The notes under the pieces are model-generated. The model had not been told where the DNA came from. It ran no database searches and saw only the letters and a program-made list of their open reading frames with translations. A stretch of DNA of 6,362 nucleotides, taken from the NCBI GenBank assembly GCA_964578975.1, contig CAZOFA010000099.1, positions 1 to 6,362 of the forward strand, given 5' to 3'. How positions within the stretch are numbered: the stretch's first letter is position 1; the number at the start of each line of letters is the position of its first letter. The position numbers and the translations under genes were made by a program. The DNA comes from CAYRUP01 sp964578975. Its GTDB lineage: Bacteria > Pseudomonadota > Gammaproteobacteria > DSM-16500. Below, piece after piece: positions 4,514-6,362 of the stretch.

Positions 4514-5302
4514 ATGGATAATCAAAATACAGTTTTACCGGTAACACGTCATAAATCGGGCATTTTGCAACTGACCTTAAATCGACCACAAGCATTAAAC
4601 GCATTGAATGTTGAATTAATGGATGCGCTTTTTCGAACATTCAGTGCGGCAAAAGAAGATCACAGTGTTAAAGCATTATTGATTACCGGTGAAGGAAAAG
4701 CATTTTGCGCAGGAGCGGATATTAAACAACTGGCCACACTGAATGGACAAACCGGCTATGCATTCGCTCAACGCGGACAAAAAGTATTTCGTTTGTTAGA
4801 GCAATTAGGCAAGCCATCATTGGCTGCCATTAATGGTTTTGCATTGGGCGGTGGATGTGAATTAGCGATGGCCGCCACATTACGCATTGCAGCAACCAAT
4901 GCAGTGTTTGGTCAGCCTGAAGTAAAGTTAGGTGTGATTCCCGGTTTTGGTGGGACACAACGATTAGCACGCTTGATTGGAAAAGGGCGCGCGTTGGATT
5001 TATGTTTGACGGGTCGTTTAATTAAAGCGGAAATGGCTGAGCGTTATGGATTAGTGAGTGAAGTGGTGTCACCCGATGAGTTGTTACCACGTGCGATGAC
5101 GATTTTATCTGAACTCGTGCAATTAGGTCCCATTGCATTACGCAGCGTGATGACTGTCATTGATGGAGGTTATGATTTATCGCTAGAAGATGCGTTTGAG
5201 TTGGAAGCCGTGCATTTTGGTTTGTGTGCTGCCACGCGCGATAAACAAGAAGGGGTCACTGCATTTATTGAAAAACGTGTCGCCACATTTTCTGGAGAGT
5301 AA
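4514..5302 (+). CDS. Enoyl-CoA hydratase (crotonase superfamily)
   Basis: A 262-residue cytoplasmic enzyme that hydrates 2-enoyl-CoA to 3-hydroxyacyl-CoA; next to an HIBYL-CoA hydrolase it most likely acts on methacrylyl-CoA in valine breakdown, though short-chain fatty acids are also possible. The crotonase fold is shown by LNRPQALNALN (22-32), the oxyanion-hole region KAFCAGADIKQL (62-73), and GFALGGGCELAMA (108-120). Both catalytic glutamates of classical enoyl-CoA hydratases are present: Glu116 in GGGCELA and Glu136 in FGQPEVKLG. The IPGFGGTQRL motif (142-151) and the C-terminal FIEKRVATFSG are also typical, and length is normal for the family. The start is the least certain point: the ATG at 4514 has only a faint GGA 10 nt upstream, and an in-frame TTG at 4499 would add five residues. 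A likely promoter lies at 4444-4473. The following gene starts 2 nt after the stop. Confidence 0.93.
   Translation: MDNQNTVLPVTRHKSGILQLTLNRPQALNALNVELMDALFRTFSAAKEDHSVKALLITGEGKAFCAGADIKQLATLNGQTGYAFAQRGQKVFRLLEQLGKPSLAAINGFALGGGCELAMAATLRIAATNAVFGQPEVKLGVIPGFGGTQRLARLIGKGRALDLCLTGRLIKAEMAERYGLVSEVVSPDELLPRAMTILSELVQLGPIALRSVMTVIDGGYDLSLEDAFELEAVHFGLCAATRDKQEGVTAFIEKRVATFSGE
5294..5299 (+). promoter_or_regulatory. Shine-Dalgarno of the hibch-like gene inside the end of ech
   Basis: GGAGAG forms the last two sense codons of ech; its GGAG core ends 7 nt before the ATG at 5305. This placement points to translational coupling. Confidence 0.8.
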
Positions 5303-5304
5303 CC

Positions 5305-6362
5305 ATGCAAAATATTGCAGAAATTCATTTTGAAGAAGTCACGGGGCGTGATGGCAATTTAGGTTTAATTACCTTAACACGCACGGCTGTTTTAAATGCA
5401 TTGAATCATGTGATGTTCACTGCGATGAATGAACAATTAAAAGAATGGGAAATGGCAAATCACATCAAAGCCGTTGTGATTCGCGCTGCAGAAGGACGTG
5501 CATTTTCCGCAGGGGGCGATATACGTTACGCGTATGAACGCAAAATGGCGCAAGATCCGAATCTCGCGGATTTTTTTCGTGATGAATATCGCATGAATAC
5601 ACGCATTCATAAATTTTCGAAACCCTATATCGCTTTGTTGGATGGTTTGACTATGGGTGGTGGTGTGGGAATTTCAATTCATGCTTCACATCGTGTGGCC
5701 ACCGATCGCTTAATTTTTTCGATGCCAGAAACTGGAATTGGGTTTTATCCGGATGTCGGCACCACTTATGTTTTATCGAGATTACCGCAGCAAATTGGCT
5801 TTTATTTAGGGTTAAGCGGCGCGCGTATTTCGTTGAATGATTGCTTAGCGACGGAACTGATGAATGTGGGCGTGAAGCGTGATATTTTTCCTGAGCTCAT
5901 TTTTAAGTTAGCGGACACGAGTTTTAATGGGGACGCGCGTCTGAGTGTCACAGAGGTCATCCAGAAATTTGCGCTGCCCGAAGAACATTCCGATTTATGG
6001 GATCACCGTGATGAGATTGAAAATTGTTTTTCGAAAAAAACCGTGGAAGAAATTATTTCTGCGTTAGAACATCACACCTCAGCATGGTGTCATGAAGTGG
6101 CTGACACGCTTAAAACAAAATCGCCGACCAGTTTAAAAGTGACGTTACGCGCATTGCAAATGGCTGCTGAACTTGATTTTGATGACTGCATGCAAATGGA
6201 ATATCGCTTAACGACACGATTTATTGAGGGGCATGATTTTTTTGAAGGGATTCGTGCGGCGGTGATTGATAAAGATCATAAACCGCATTGGAAACCGGCG
6301 ACGTTGAAAGGGGTGACAAAAACTCAAGTTGAAAAATATTTTACGGCATTAGAAACTGAATT
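5305..6362 (+). CDS. 3-hydroxyisobutyryl-CoA hydrolase (partial, 3' end beyond the window)
   Basis: The frame stays open for 352 codons to the window edge, so the C-terminus is missing; full-length relatives have roughly 350-390 residues, so little is lost. The enzyme releases CoA from 3-hydroxyisobutyryl-CoA in valine degradation and belongs to the crotonase superfamily (ECH_2 type). Evidence: AFSAGGDIRYAYE (66-78), LTMGGGVGIS (115-124), and FSMPETGIGFYPDVGTTY (138-155) with Glu142 and Asp150, which correspond to the catalytic Glu and Asp of human HIBCH. Further family marks are SPTSLKVT (253-260), EYRLTTRFI (279-287) and DFFEGIRAAVIDKDHKPHW (291-309), the last being the typical hydrolase signature absent from simple hydratases. 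The start has a good ribosome site (GGAGAG) within the end of ech and only a 2-nt gap, so the two genes form one operon. A 3-hydroxyisobutyrate dehydrogenase gene is a reasonable expectation downstream. Confidence 0.93.
   Translation, partial: MQNIAEIHFEEVTGRDGNLGLITLTRTAVLNALNHVMFTAMNEQLKEWEMANHIKAVVIRAAEGRAFSAGGDIRYAYERKMAQDPNLADFFRDEYRMNTRIHKFSKPYIALLDGLTMGGGVGISIHASHRVATDRLIFSMPETGIGFYPDVGTTYVLSRLPQQIGFYLGLSGARISLNDCLATELMNVGVKRDIFPELIFKLADTSFNGDARLSVTEVIQKFALPEEHSDLWDHRDEIENCFSKKTVEEIISALEHHTSAWCHEVADTLKTKSPTSLKVTLRALQMAAELDFDDCMQMEYRLTTRFIEGHDFFEGIRAAVIDKDHKPHWKPATLKGVTKTQVEKYFTALETE

Noticed and set aside
1..6362. A new defence system, toxin-antitoxin pair or mobile island
   Set aside because: All genes except the lysine-rich one belong to well-known housekeeping or metabolic families, and no integrase, toxin or nuclease motif was seen.

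Overview
The window looks like chromosomal DNA of an AT-rich gammaproteobacterium. A Fis protein with an almost canonical C-terminus, a FinO/ProQ-domain protein, an ErfK/YkuD L,D-transpeptidase with a LysM-like N-terminal part and a tightly coupled ech-hibch pair together suggest the Legionellales (Legionella/Coxiella and relatives). That placement is an inference from gene content, not from a marker gene. No rRNA, tRNA, CRISPR array, transposase or phage gene was seen.

Layout. Positions 1-61 hold a GC-rich ATTCCC-N8-GGGAAT hairpin and a degenerate direct repeat that overlaps the end of fis. The fis gene (57-323) and a lysine-rich hypothetical gene (502-1098) both lie on the minus strand, separated by a good intrinsic-terminator hairpin (406-435). 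A divergent intergenic region (1099-1380) separates them from a plus-strand pair: a ProQ/FinO-domain RNA chaperone (1381-1908) and, 29 nt later, a large APC-family amino acid permease (1938-3515). The permease converges with a minus-strand periplasmic L,D-transpeptidase (3529-4230), leaving only 13 nt between the stop codons. A second divergent intergenic region (4231-4513) carries promoter-like elements in both directions and several short palindromes. The last block is a plus-strand operon: enoyl-CoA hydratase (4514-5302) and, 2 nt later, a 3-hydroxyisobutyryl-CoA hydrolase (5305 to the window end, cut off). Together these suggest a branched-chain (valine) degradation operon that continues to the right.

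Functional themes are global control by nucleoid- and RNA-binding proteins (Fis, ProQ-like, and possibly the lysine-rich protein), amino acid uptake, amino acid catabolism and cell-wall remodelling. For several genes the first in-frame ATG is probably not the real start: Shine-Dalgarno positions favour internal starts for fis, proQ and the L,D-transpeptidase, and more weakly for the lysine-rich gene. I did not find convincing evidence of a wholly new system. The least explained item is the lysine-rich protein with a lysine-free, Glu/Ser/Thr-rich C-terminal tail.
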